Shown here: in pieces, positions 23,601 through 44,725 of the stretch | How positions within the stretch are numbered: position 1 is the first letter of the stretch | How the letters are laid out: each line of letters opens with the position of its first letter | Assembly: GCF_964355755.1 (NCBI RefSeq) | Contig: NC_092670.1 | Location: 36,071,795-36,135,794, forward strand | DNA from: Antedon mediterranea | Lineage: Eukaryota; Echinodermata; Crinoidea; Comatulida; Antedonidae | Reading direction: 5' to 3' | Length of the DNA stretch: 64,000 nucleotides | Translations under genes and position numbers: made by a program | The notes under the pieces: generated by a model | The model's input: the letters and a program-made list of their open reading frames with translations, nothing else | The model's database searches: none | Told to the model about the DNA's origin: nothing

Positions 23601-26600
23601 TAACTAGATGGCACGCTCGCTTCGCTCGCGTACCATCTAGGGGTGCTCACAGATGGTTCTCGAATACAGTAGAATCCACGGACGGGGACTTTTTTGGGAC
23701 ACTAAACAAAAACGGAAGTGTCCCCCTAATTGGGGTATTCAGAAATAGAGACAACAAAACCAATACTGGATTCCATAAAGGACAATTAATTTATGTGGAT
23801 TAAAGAAATTAGGGAGAAATGGAAATGTATGTACGGGAATTGGGCGGCAGCACGTGGTGGTGGTGATGGAACCGCAGTAATAAAGTTGATTGTATTTATA
23901 TATTATAAGAACCAAACTAAATAAATAGACCTAGACATTCTGCGAAATGGAAATCGGAAATTCAAGCTCCTATTCAGTGAAAAATTAAACTGTAGTCTAC
24001 CTAAATATTTAGGGCAAATCATCGGTTGTGGTGTTGAACTTCCTGTAAACATTTGTGTGAACCAAACTGGGTCGAATTTCTGTCATGAGTACTGATTTGT
24101 TGGCCTGTGATTTATGACGCCTAAGGGATCTATCTAGACTTATTTTTTAGAATAATGTACGTACCTGTCAGATACAATTGTCTTGTGTCGTATAATAAAT
24201 AAGTACTGTAATAGTTACTGAAGTTACTATTACAATCTCGTCAATGAAAACACGAAAATGTATATGCACTTACTTATGAAAACGTATACAGTATTATACT
24301 CAGTTATTGAAACAGTAGGTTTAAAAAAGTTTCGTTTGTCTGTAAAATGATGTAATCAAGCTGTTTACATGAGTCTTAATTTATAAGCACATCAATAATA
24401 AAATAGTTTATCTATCCTGTAATTGCCGAGATTATGGTCGCTGTTGAATGAAATAAAGCCAATCGGTATCATATTTGTACAGAAACGTTTTCGCGGCCGA
24501 AGGGTGTAACCTAAATTCGTTGTATTATTATTATCGTCAAGAACTAACTGTAACTACATAGAAAGTAGGGTATCATAAATTTGGCCTTAGCACTCGGGGG
24601 AGTGGCTAAGATGAAGTCCGTGGGACTACTAAATATAAATTGTAATGAACCTCGAGGGACATAAATAGGAATATTTCATGCTTCATTATCAATGTATAAT
24701 AAATGGAAACTGTTTACCGATTCAAATAATAGAAATTGGTTTTTAACATTTTCCGAACCTATTGCAAGTTTATTCTCAAAGGGCCCATATATTTACCTAC
24801 CGTATGTGTTAAACCAAGGGCTCATAAATTTACCTACAGTACTTGTGTTAAACCAAACTACTGGATGTTCCATTCATCGCAAATCAATACATTTGTATAA
24901 TCGTATATTAAATCTATCAAAATAGTATTTTTTAAAGAAAATCGGCCTGTCTTCAACATTATGATGGTGTACTCTAGCTGTTCAACCGGTTTTCAGCTAT
25001 TAAAAACAATTATCGTAGGAGGAGATAGGAAAATGCGAAGCCTCCTCGCTATGTAACATTAGGGTTGAGGGATGGGAAAGCGGATAGGTACAAAGAGGAA
25101 CAATTTTTAAATATATTCTTTATCCACTGAGTAACGAAATATTTTGTTCATGTTTTATAGGCCTATAAATAATATACCTCTAAATACAGTAGGCCTAAAA
25201 CATTTGCGATTTAATACTTTGTTAAAATTGTCACTGTCATAATCGATTGAAATATTAAAGTACATGTCACGATACACCACTACGACGTTTATATTTTTGG
25301 TAATTATTAATTAATACAAACGTTGAGAAGGAACTGTCAGTATAAAGTTTATTTGTATATCTAACAGTAGAGCCTATCCACAGTCTCAGTAATAAAGTTT
25401 ATTTGTATATATTTTTATATTACATCTAACAGTACGAACATTCACAGTAAGAAATGTTCGATTCAAATGAAAAATAGTTAATAGGTATTTACAGTATTGT
25501 CAAAGTATTGCAAGTTTATTCTCAAAGGGCCCATATATTTACCTACCGTATGTGTTAAACCAAGGGCTCATAAATTTACCTACAGTACTTGTGTTAAACC
25601 AACTCTGGCAGACTGAGAGATTGGGATGTTCCATTCATCGCAAATCAATACATTTGTATAATCGTATATTAAATCTATCAAAATAGTATTTTTTAAAGAA
25701 AATCGGCCTGTCTTCAACATTATGATGGTGTACTCTAGCTGTTCAACCGGTTTTCAGCTATTAAAAACAATTATCGTAGGAGGAGATAGAAAAATGCGAA
25801 GCCTCCTCGCATTTTTTTGGCGGGTATTTTTCAAGATGGACATCCATTAGACAGTGTATACCACGATCGGAAAACACCCCTATTTGGGGCAAATCTTTGA
25901 ACCTAAATTCGTTTTAATCGTCAATAACTAATTATCTAACTCAATTTAATTAGTAAACAGGGTTACATCAGGCGGTTAAAATAAGTACCGAAAGTACGAA
26001 CCAACTTTACATACCATCGAGTGAAAATTCTAGAAGTAAGGCGCGATTTACCGAATTTTGCCCTTACGTAAATTTATATATAGATTTATACTAAGCTAAT
26101 GTCTATATTATGCCATGATTTCATGCATGCATGTGTATGTACAGTATAATGTAATGTACCGTTTGTTGGCCTATATGGGCACATTTAACATTTCTGCTTC
26201 TGTTTTGAACCTCATCTGGTATTTTGTTGTCCTGGCAATGGTATTCCCTAACAATGCGCGTCCCCTGTTATAATTAATGTTCTATTCGTCTATCTTTTAT
26301 TTATTTATTTATTAATTTATTTATTTATTCTTTTTACGGTAGCTTAATTAATGTGACTAGTTTTTAGTGGGCCTCCTATCACAAGGCCCTTGGGGTTTCT
26401 TGGAGGTCCCTTTCATTGTTAAAAATATGTTTTACTCATTGCTTGCTTTTTTTTGTTTGTTTTATGCGATGAATAAAGATTTATGATTTATGCTATGTTT
26501 ATGTTACGGTTCTATTGCGCGGCCACCCACTCACTTAGTTTGACCACCCACTCACTTAGTTTGACCAGTCACTCACTAACTTTGGCCACTCATGTTTAAT

Positions 26601-28059
26601 GATCGACTAAAATATTTGATACATTAGTTGGGCGTCCACTGTATTCGATTTTTCATATTTCAGTCAAGCAAGAGAATCTTCCCAATCAAATCACTCCAAT
26701 CAATTCTACGAACATTCTACCACCTGAATTCTGAAAATACTCAAATTGGAACCAACTTATCACAACATCTAGCTCACTGCTGCTTGGCGTCCATTTTGGC
26801 TAGTGTTCCTCTTTACGAGGCAGTGTATAATGATGACCATTGGAGCATTGATCTCTGGACATTGTGTGTGGACATATTTCTGAAGACTCCTGATTTGTTG
26901 CACCTTTCATTGGAGTTGATGGATTGTGGAATTCAAGGTAAATATAAAAGAGTGTATTTCATAAGATCCTAACTGTATAGAAATAACTTTTGTTCCAGAA
27001 TAAACACCCCCATAATGAAAGTAGAACAGCCCATGGCGCAAAGTAAAATTATTAATTTATATATAACCTGTTATTACCTGCATAATTTGGACTCTACAAT
27101 TTTGGTTAGTTGATAATAGAATCATATATCTCACTGTGGGTATTTTAAATCCTTTACTCTAACTAAAATTAAAAAAAGTGTATTTAGGGATCATATGTAA
27201 TGTTATATTTTGTTTTTACTGCAATTTTTGTTTCAATGTAGACATTTTTAAGTTGGTCCCTACAATGATTTACCAACAAAAATCTAACTTGCGAAATAAT
27301 TGCATTAACAGATTAAATAGTATAAAATATATAGTTACTGCAGTAGCTGTTATACTAAATAATGTTGGCGTAGTACAATATATAGTAATTTGAAAGTTAT
27401 TGTAATTCAGAACACTCATTTTTACACACCACAGTTGAACCTCCGTAAGCGGCCACCTCCCATAAGCGGCCATATTTCCCGGTCCTAAGCGTGACCGCTT
27501 ATGGGAGGTTTAACTGTATAACAATTGTCTCAATGTTTATTACTATATATCAGATGTTTCGCAAGAAGATGATATTTACAAGACTGCTATTGTTTTGTTA
27601 CGGTTGCTGCAAACATCTTCGTTGTCAATTTATCTAGTTAGGGACGCGTTGTTGTTGCGGAGAATATCTAACAACTTACAGGTTAGTGTTTTCCTACTCA
27701 TTTCACTGTGCTGGCTTAAGCCTTGTCCACACTATCAAACTTGATTTGACAAAAAATGTGACATGCTCATATATAGACATGATGATGTCATATTATTACC
27801 ATATTTGGGCACATCATACTTTTTTGTCAAACTAGACAGAGCTTTTAAACCTTAACATGATACAGCACCACATGTGATACATTTGTCGCACTGTATATAA
27901 GATTTTTCTAAGATATCTGACGAATGATGTTAGATGAAATTAATATACTTTTTAAATATTTTTTTTCAGATTCATCATCTATGTCCAAAAGAGAGCCAAT
28001 GGCGGGTTGAACTAAACTATGAGTTAAGTCTTCTGCCATCAGTAACAGACAGAAGATGA
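8601..28059 (+). CDS. TEX10: Testis-expressed protein 10 homologue (IPI1/Rix1-complex subunit)
   Basis: Homologue of TEX10/yeast Ipi1. In animals it works in the nucleus with PELP1, WDR18, LAS1L and SENP3 in 60S pre-ribosome maturation. Exons: 8601-8792, 18257-18745, 18994-19154, 20058-20301, 20733-21042, 21195-21309, 21657-21850, 22166-22385, 22836-22900, 23001-23155, 23240-23320, 26664-26937, 27554-27681, 27970-28059. Phases join throughout, giving 905 residues (human 929). The start opens basic (MGKSGRKSKEKKKDFQKVKL), followed by FKTGGVLIREQLK as in vertebrate TEX10. The IPI1/HEAT region spans about residues 65-240: ELLCQLNHYNSKVRQ, SAMTHIDESVQ, NPDRKMTSQSWRLKVLARL. Later conserved blocks are NKVIPLLMQSW and ELVQLLYWVPILGKDLL. 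Exon 8 uses a weak acceptor at 22165. The stop codon lies in M1-derived DNA. Intron 1 (9.46 kb) holds two nested foldback elements. Confidence 0.92.
9010..9700. repeat. Self-complementary 22-bp satellite, left arm of outer element
   Basis: Tandem 22-bp monomers built from GTTTAAAC-like and ATTANTAAT-like dyads. Each monomer nearly equals its own reverse complement. A spacer with CAACATATAC and GTGCCATTTAAAGTATATG interrupts it near 9110-9150. Long stop-free frames occur on both strands as a by-product. Confidence 0.9.
9735..11002. other. Left interior of outer element, nothing recognised
   Basis: AT-rich sequence between the left arm and the nested element. No ORF of note and no similarity to transposases seen. 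Confidence 0.5.
11228..11832. repeat. Hairpin-unit array, left arm (about 7 copies)
   Basis: Units begin near 11234, 11331, 11421, 11506, 11596, 11685 and 11772, the last truncated at 11828. Each runs from ATTTGTCATCCTTCAGGGCA through a CACTGTACATAG loop to TGCCCTGACGTATGACAAAT. The two halves of a unit are inverted repeats of about 27 bp with two mismatches. Confidence 0.93.
11833..13547. other. Centre of inner foldback element
   Basis: Non-repetitive except for three degenerate ~140-bp units beginning near 12386, 12523 and 12664. They share TTTATTCATGTGAAGCGATA and, in the last two, GACAGCAACTTTATCCTGTA. Only short ORFs are present (longest about 100 codons, minus strand, 12645-12956) with no recognisable domain. 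Confidence 0.55.
13548..16640. repeat. Hairpin-unit array, right arm (about 35 copies)
   Basis: About 35 tandem units of 86-91 bp in inverse orientation to the left-arm array, counted by CATACGTC from 13559 to 16567. Each reads TTATTTGTCATACGTCAGGG, then a loop with CTATGTACAGTGGAATC, then CCTGCCCTGAAGGATGACAA. Private variants recur at a spacing of 795 bp (GAACCATACCATACC at 14652 and 15447; GATGAAAAATAATAAATG at 14411 and 15206). This shows a nine-unit block duplicated as a whole. Confidence 0.95.
16883..17364. other. Right interior of outer element, nothing recognised
   Basis: AT-rich sequence. An 89-codon ORF (17015-17284, +) has no recognised domain and no codon-like features. Confidence 0.45.
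17395..18010. repeat. Self-complementary 22-bp satellite, right arm of outer element
   Basis: Inverted counterpart of 9010-9700, with the same monomer and the same CAACATATAC / GGCACTTGTCG spacer near 17887-17925. A GACAGATTGACAGATT slip occurs near 17533-17550. Confidence 0.9.
18795..18900. repeat. M1 MITE, copy E (short)
   Basis: Begins 49 bases after the TEX10 exon 2 donor. Left end TTAAGCTCTGTCTACACTAT, right end AAAGTTTGATAGTGTA; the centre is shortened. Confidence 0.75.
19568..19868 (-). mobile_element. tRNA-derived SINE, minus orientation
   Basis: On the minus strand a tRNA-like head (a GTGTGGCGCG start and a GTGGTTCGAATCGAACG B box) is followed by TTAAGCAAGACACTTACAC. The tail is AAAGCGCCTTTGAGCGTGAT, then AAAGGGCGCTATAGAAATG. 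The tail word (AAAGGCGCTTTAC on plus) resembles widespread invertebrate deuterostome repeats. Lies in TEX10 intron 3. Confidence 0.65.
21455..21600 (+). mobile_element. tRNA-headed SINE
   Basis: GCCCCAGTGGTCTAATGGTT gives a good A box. GGTTCCAGGTTTTAATCTCG is a decayed T-loop/B box. The tail (TCTCACAGATTTCCTCAT, TTCTGTGCCTG) is shared with 3788-3962. Lies in TEX10 intron 6. The mutated B box argues against a functional tRNA. Confidence 0.7.
23377..23510 (-). repeat. Dispersed repeat (GTCCAGTGTAC family), minus copy
   Basis: On the minus strand it reads TGGTGGTAGAAAGAGTCTAC, then GGTCCAGTGTACCC, then CTAGTACATCTTTCAAGACG. The same order of blocks occurs on plus at 39421-39530 and 51891-52015. 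The element type is not clear. Confidence 0.6.
23600..26060. repeat. Unclassified composite repeat in TEX10 intron 11
   Basis: Opens TAACTAGATGGCACGCTCGC, a GC-rich end with the palindrome CGCTCGCTTCGCTCGCG. It holds a ~290-bp direct duplication (about 24761-25050 and 25506-25812) sharing TTCTCAAAGGGCCCATATAT and GGAGGAGATAG. It ends near ACGTAAATTTATATATAGAT. Paired AACCTAAATTCGTT words occur near 24508 and 25902. No ORF or transposase is recognised. Confidence 0.5.
26100..26500 (+). mobile_element. LINE-like 3' tail
   Basis: Sequence with CCTATCACAAGGCCCTTGGG, then GATGAATAAAGATTTATGAT ending in a short TTTATGA-type repeat. It resembles the 3' untranslated end of a non-LTR retrotransposon. 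No reverse transcriptase remains. Confidence 0.4.
27432..27520. mobile_element. pogo/Tigger-like MITE
   Basis: About 88 bp in TEX10 intron 12. Left end CAGTTGAACCTCCGTAAGCG, right end the inverse of CAGTTAAACCTCCCATAAGC. CAGT(T/C)-AACCTCC ends are typical of pogo-class elements. Confidence 0.65.
27715..27845. repeat. M1 MITE, copy F
   Basis: Lies in the last intron of TEX10, with CCTTGTCCACACTATCAAAC at the left and ACTAGACAGAGCTT at the right. The right arm is shortened by a deletion. Confidence 0.75.
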
Positions 28060-28155
28060 TGTCATATCACTACAATATTTAGGCATATCACTACCATATT
28101 TGGGCACATCACACTTTTTTTGTCATACTAGTTTGATCTAGTGTAGACAGAGCTA
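28055..28155. repeat. M1 MITE, copy G, 5'-truncated, contains the TEX10 stop
   Basis: Begins GATGATGTCATATCACTAC, matching the middle of copy D, and ends GTGTAGACAGAGCT. The left half is missing. Its second to fourth bases form the TGA stop of TEX10 (28057-28059). Confidence 0.8.
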
Positions 28156-28527
28156 ACTAATCAGCTGAGGTTTGTACTATTTACAGCGATTCTTAAAATT
28201 ATTAAATGGCAAAAATTAATACTGATAATAATATATTGCCATATATTTGCTCATATACTGTGTTATCACCCTTTTATAGTCCCGTAATAACCATTTATAT
28301 AAAAAAATAAACTGTCTAAATATCAACATTTAGAAATATGTAATAATATTGAGGTAATATAAATAAATATGTGCAGAATACATTTTGTGTTTCAAATAAT
28401 AATTATAGTAACCAGTTTATGTGGAAAGATAAAAGGGTAAACATTTTCCTGTTTCTTTTTAAAAATCCCTGTACTAATTGAGAAAATAGCCAAATATCGA
28501 ATTTATAAAATGTATATGATATTGAGG
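28156..28527. other. TEX10 3' flank, nothing recognised
   Basis: AT-rich; likely includes the 3' untranslated region. An AAATAAAC word near 28306 could serve polyadenylation. Confidence 0.35.
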
Positions 28528-29385
28528 TAATGTGTGTAGAAAACATTATGTGCATCTGCGCATGACAAATTATGATAGTAAGCCTAACCAGTAATGTGCG
28601 CAGAACACATTATGTGCATCTGCGCATGACAAATTATGATAGTAAGCCTAACCAGTAATGTGTGCAGAAAACATTATGTGCATCTGCGCATGACAAATTA
28701 TGATAGTAAGCCTAACCAGTAATGTGCGCAGAAAACATTATGTGCATCTGCGCATGACAAATTATGATAGTAAGCCTAACCAGTAATGTGTGCAGAAAAC
28801 ATTATGTGCATCTGCGCATGACAAATTATGATAGTAAGCCTAACCAGTAATGTGCGCAGAAAACATTATGTGCATCTGCGCATGACAAATTATGATAGTA
28901 AGCCTAACCAGTAATGTGTGCAGAAAACATTATGTGCATCTGCGCATGACAAATTATGATAGTAAGCCTAACCAGTAATGTGTGCAGAACACATTATGTG
29001 CATCTGCGCATGACAAATTATGATAGTAAGCCTAACCAGTAATGTGTGCAGAAAACATTATGTGCATCTGCGCATGACAAATTATGATAGTAAGCCTAAC
29101 CAGTAATGTGTGCAGAAAACATTATGTGCATCTGCGCATGACAAATTATGATAGTAAGCCTAACCAGTAATGTGTGCAGAACACATTATGTGCATCTGCG
29201 CATGACAAATTATGATAGTAAGCCTAACCAGTAATGTGTGCAGAAAACATTATGTGCATCTGCGCATGACAAATTATGATAGTAAGCCTAACCAGTAATG
29301 TGTGCAGAAAACATTATGTGCATCTGCGCATGACAAATTATGATAGTAAGCCTAACCAGTAATGTGTGCAGAACACATGTCACAT
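28528..29385. repeat. 64-bp satellite, about 13 copies
   Basis: Monomer: GTGTGCAGAAAACATTATGT, then GCATCTGCGCATGACAAATT, then ATGATAGTAAGCCTAACCAG, then TAAT. Copies alternate between GTGCGC and GTGTGC and between AAAACA and AACACA, otherwise nearly identical. One further copy lies near 29515-29597. Confidence 0.95.
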
Positions 29386-29720
29386 TATGATATAGTAACC
29401 AGTTATGGCGAAAAATAAAAGGGTTGAAATTTAGCTATTTTTTTGAAAAATTCCTGTACTATTAATAAAACACATGTGTCTGTGCATGTCAAATTATGAT
29501 AGTAAGCCTAACCAGTAATGTGCGCAGAAAACATTATGTGCATCTGCGCATGACAAATTATGATAGTAAGCCTAACCAGTAATGTGTGCAGAACACATGT
29601 CACATTATGATAGTAACCAGTTATGGCGAAAAATAAAAGGGTTGAAATTTAGCTATTTTTTTGAAAAATTCCTGTACTATTAATAAAACACATGTGTCTG
29701 TGCATGTCAAATTATGATAT
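29386..29720. repeat. Direct duplication within the satellite block
   Basis: A segment with AACCAGTTATGGCGAAAAAT and CCTGTACTATTAATAAAACA occurs twice (about 29388-29500 and 29598-29715), separated by one 64-bp monomer. Confidence 0.85.
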
Positions 29721-30159
29721 ACATTTATGTTGAAAAATAAAAGGGTCAAAATTTTGCCATTTTTTTTAAATTTCCAAAATATCCACTTTTTAAAATTCAA
29801 TAATTATGAGATAATATTGCCATATATGGGCATATATTGTGTTATCATCATTTTATAAAGCCATAGTAACTAGTAAAAAATAAAAAGGTAAAAAATTTGC
29901 TATTTTTTCCAAAAATGCCCAAAATATAACCTTTTTAAAATTCAATTATTATGCGATAATATGGCTATATATTGCTTTGTATCATCTTATAGAGCCAAAG
30001 TAACAAGTTTTGTCGAAAAATAAAAGCGTCGAAATTTTGCCATTTTGGAAAAAAATCCCTGTACTATACTGCCCCGTCATGAAAGAACGACTCAACTGCA
30101 TAAAGCAAAGTATTCTTGTTTTAGCTCTTCACATGTGTAGATAATATTATTTTGATTAG

Positions 30160-32320
30160 CATAATAAACATGCTCAGAGGCGAATCATGGGTTCTGCGCA
30201 TGTCAATTGTTGCTATAGTAACCACATGCGCAGAGACGAATAATGGGTTCTGCGCATGTCAATTGTGCTATAGTAACCAGTTTTGACATAAATGGTTACT
30301 ATAGCATAATAAACATGCGCAGAGGCGACTAATGGGTTCTGCGCATGTCAATTGTGCTATAGTAACCATTTTTATCGAAAAATAAAAAGGTCGAAAATTG
30401 GCAATTTTTTGGAAAAAATCCCTGTACTATAGTAGAGGGAAATTTTTGAAAAATGGCCAATTTTCGACCCTTTTATTTGTTGACATAAATGGTTACTATT
30501 GCATAATAAACATGCGTAGAGGCGAATAATGGGTTCTGCGCATGTCAATTGTGCTATAGTAACCTGTTTTATCGAAAAATAAAAAGGTCGAAAATTTGAA
30601 AATTTTCAAAAAAAATTGCCGATTTTCGACCCTTTTATTTTTGACATAAATGGTTACTATTGCATAATAAACATGCGCAGAGACGAATAATGGGTTCTGC
30701 ACATGTCAATTGTGCGACAGTAACCAGTTTTGACATAAATGGTTACTATAGCATAATAAACATGCGCAGAGGCGACTAATGGGTTCTGCGCATGTCAATT
30801 GTGCTATAGTAACCATTTTTATCGAAAAATAAAAAGGTCGACAATTGGCAATTTTTTGGAAAAAATCCCCGTACTATAGTAGAGGGAAATTTTTGAAAAA
30901 TGGCCAATTTTCGACCCTTTTATTTTTTGACATAAATGGTTACTATTGCATAATAAACATGCGTAGAGGCGAATAATGGGTTCTGCGCATGTCAATTGTG
31001 CTATAGTAACCAGTTTTGAAATAAATGGTTACCATAGCATAATAAACATGCGCAGAGACGAATAATGGGTTCTGCACATGTCAATTGTGCGACAGTAACC
31101 AGTTTTGACATAAATGGTTACTATAGCATAATAAACATGCGCAGAGTCGATAATGGGTTCTGTGCATGTTAATTGTGCTATAGTAACCAGTTTTATCGAA
31201 AAATAAAAAGGTCGAAAATTGGCAATTTTTTGGAAAAAATCCCTGTACTATAGTAGAGGGAAATTTTTGAAAAATGGCCAATTTTCGACCCTTTTATTTT
31301 TTGACATAAATGATTACTATTGCATAATAAACATGCGTAGAGGCGAATAATGGGTTCTGCGCATGTCAATTGTGCTATAGTAACCAGTTTTGAAATAAAT
31401 GGTTACCATAGCATAATATACATGCGCAGAGGCGACTAATGGGTTCTGCGCATGTCAATTGTGCTATAGTAACCTGTTTTATCGAAAAATAAAAAGGTCG
31501 ACAATTGGCAATTTTTTGGAAAAAATCCCCGTACTATAGTAGAGGGAAATTTTTGAAAAATGGCCAATTTTCGACCCTTTTATTTTTTGACATAAATGGT
31601 TACTATTGCATAATAAACATGCGTAGAGGCGAATAATGGGTTCTGCGCATGTCAATTGTGCTATAGTAACCAGTTTTGAAATAAATGGTTACCATAGCAT
31701 AATAAACATGCGCAGAGGCGAATAATGGGTTCTGCGCATGTCAATTGTGCTATAGTAACCAGTTTTATAAAAAAAAAAAAATTTCGAAAATTTGCCATTT
31801 TTTGAAAAATTCCTGTACTATAGTACAGGGACATTTTCGAAAAATGGCCGATTTTCGACCCTTTTATTTTTTGACGTAAATGGTTACTATTGCATAATAA
31901 ACATGCGCAGAGTCAACTAATGGGTTCTGCGCATGTCAATTGTGCTACAGTAACCAGTTTTGACATAAATGGTTATTATAGCATAATAAACATGCGCAGA
32001 GGCGAATAATGGGTTCTGCGCATTTCAATTGTGCTATAGTAACCAGTTTTGACATAAATGGTTACTAAAGCATAATAAACATGCGCAGAGTCGACAGGGA
32101 AATGTTCGAAAAATTGCCGATTTTCGAACCTTTTATTTTCGATAAAAATGGTTACTATTGCATAATAAAAATGCGCAGAGACGAATAATGGGTTCTGCGC
32201 ATGTCAATTGTGCGATAGTAACCAGTTTTATCGAAAAATAAAAAGATCGAAAATTTTTCATTTTTTGAAAAATCCCTGTACTATACATGCGTAGAGGCGA
32301 CTAATGGGTTCTGCGCATGT
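30160..32320. repeat. Palindromic satellite block (CATGCGCAG family)
   Basis: Many copies of a ~73-bp hairpin unit: GGTTACTATAGCATAATAAA plus CATGCGCAGAGGCGAATAAT on one side, and GGGTTCTGCGCATGTCAATT plus GTGCTATAGTAACC on the other. These alternate with a second palindrome whose arms are AAAATAAAAAGGTCGAAAAT and ATTTTCGACCCTTTTATTTT, centred on CTGTACTATAGTA. The CTGCGCATG word links it to the 64-bp satellite. Confidence 0.9.
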
Positions 32321-33131
32321 TAATATAAAATATCGACAAAATCCGATTACTATAGAAGTTAAGTCATACCATCCAATATAGAAATAATAAACATAACATC
32401 AAGCATTGTATTCAACTTTATAAAAATTATCACTAATTTTAAAAATGAAACTTTATTGATAAAGAATATATCCTCAACAACAAAAAGTAATCCGGTATGT
32501 TAGTGTCAATAAGTGATCGAGTGAGTAAATGCATTTCTTAATGTAAAACATGCATAATGTTATATAGTATTGTTTGTTTTCATAACATATTTAGAATCTT
32601 TGACCAAAAATTGGACCAACATTATTTACTTGAAAAAACTGCAACTTAAAGCAAAGAATAGTCAAATTGGCTGCCAGCCAATGAGTTTCTGTCATTTTAT
32701 AATTGATTTTCGGTTTTTCTTTTACAGAAGTGATAACTTTGTTAAAACTACAAAATACCCTATTCAAAGATTTTATTAATCTTCATTTTTCATGTTTACA
32801 TCTTTAAGGTTACATAAAATTAACCATTTATAATATAAAAGATGAACGTTAAATTGAAAGATGTTTATCTCTATATTGTATCAGTTAATTAACTAAAACA
32901 TTTCCACAGAATCCTAAACATTCATAGTAATGAAAATAAAATTAATAAAATAAAGAAAAAATATTTTAAAATACCATGCCTTCTGTATTATTTTAATGTT
33001 TAAAGGGTAAAATAGTCCCAGGTTTAACATTTCTATTGTTTGCAAAAGCATTGATTGAATAAAGCCTTTCAATTTTTTTTTGCTACAGGAATTTTTTTGT
33101 AATGAAAACATCAGATCAAAACTTTATACCC
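32321..33131. other. Intergenic, nothing recognised
   Basis: AT-rich sequence between the satellite block and the MITE at 33132. Only short ORFs occur. Confidence 0.5.
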
Positions 33132-33434
33132 AGAGGCGATTTTTTTTTCGTACATAAGTTGGGGACGTCTTATGCGAAAGATACCGCAACTACTTCCTAA
33201 AAATAACTAAACCTAACCCTCTAAATAATCTCTCACACTATAAAGTAAAAAGAAGTTTGTCCATTGTCTAATCCACACGACTACACAGACGGCTCGAAAA
33301 TATGCGTTTGCATTAGCGAATTATAGTTAGCTCAATTCTTACGTCACAACTTATGGAAATGACTAATGAATATTCATGTTTATTTTGTGATGTTTCATGA
33401 GGGGACCCCAACTTGTGTACAAAAAGAAATATCG
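33132..33434. mobile_element. MITE of ~300 bp with ~29-bp inverted ends
   Basis: The left arm CGTACATAAGTTGGGG (after CGATTTTTTTTT) is mirrored by CCCCAACTTGTGTACAAAAA and AATATCG at the right. The centre is non-coding. The superfamily cannot be assigned because no clear target duplication is seen. Confidence 0.7.
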
Positions 33435-33713
33435 TTTCCTGTTTAAGTTTATGGATTACATCCTATATCAAATTAGTGCAATTGATAAAAACAGAGAAAG
33501 TTGTGATCTACTGTACATTATATTGAAGTGAATATATAAATACAGTTTGTATGCCAATTAATACATTTATATACATCAAGAATCTTACAAGCTATAGTTC
33601 CATTTTGATTTTCATAATCACAATAAATTATTTTAGATTTGGTTTAAACCGGTAAGAGTGAGATTAATCCGGTTTGTTCTAGTTCATACTTGCACCTTCA
33701 CGCTTGAATTCAC

Positions 33714-33839
33714 AGGGAGACTGTTACTACTACAGGCATAATTGGCAATACCTGTATACAAGCTTCTGTCCAGGGCTGAAGGAAGTGCCTGTTCTTTTCA
33801 TTATCCTCACACAGTCCTGTGATCCTAAGTGCAGAAAGG
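33714..33839. other. Orphan exon-like segment
   Basis: On minus, TTTCTGCACTTAG is a good acceptor. The segment after it stays open in two frames (one reads ITGLCEDNEKNRHFLQPWTE) up to ACAG followed by GTATTG near 33751. On plus the same stretch is bounded by TTCACAG and AAAG followed by GTAAAT and is also open. No family is recognised. It may be chance, a relic exon, or an alternative 3' exon. Confidence 0.2.
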
Positions 33840-33963
33840 TAAATCGTGTATTATATAATTTATTCTGCTTTTATCAAATATTTACGAATGACGTAGAACA
33901 TCTACTAAGCTGACACTTTCAGTACCAAAAAAGCTAACAGTCTGAATAGGTGTTAGTTGTAGT

Positions 33964-34071
33964 GTTAAGCTCTGTCTACAACAAAAGTGTGATGTGCCCA
34001 AATATCGTAGTGATATGCCCAAATATGGTAGTGATGACATCATGTCCATATATGGGCACATCACATTTTGT
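33964..34071. repeat. M1 MITE, copy H
   Basis: Begins GTTAAGCTCTGTCTACA and ends in CACATCACATTTTGT, where it is cut by the next repeat. It lies about 140 bases downstream of the DDX42 stop, so probably within that gene's 3' untranslated region. Confidence 0.7.
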
Positions 34072-34165
34072 GCAACGCGACTCTACAGCTCACTGTGTCG
34101 GTCAGTTGGTAAACACTAACTTGAGTACGCGACTGCAGCTATGTATATGGCCTTGTTTTTAGTGT
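34072..34165 (-). repeat. GGCCATATACATGGCTGCAG-family repeat, minus copy
   Basis: On minus it starts near ACAAGGCCATATACATAGCT, then GCAGTCGCGTACTCAAG, and ends TGTAGAGTCGCG. It is a short internally deleted relative of the element at 50494-51235. Confidence 0.6.
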
Positions 34166-34212
34166 ATACAGAACTCTAGAACAATCATAACGAAAAATAA
34201 TATTGCTTACAT

Positions 34213-44725
<10,513 letters not shown>

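Noticed and set aside
28528-29385. Regular 64-bp array resembling a CRISPR
   Set aside because: No unique spacers, eukaryotic context, and whole-unit tandem identity; it is a satellite.
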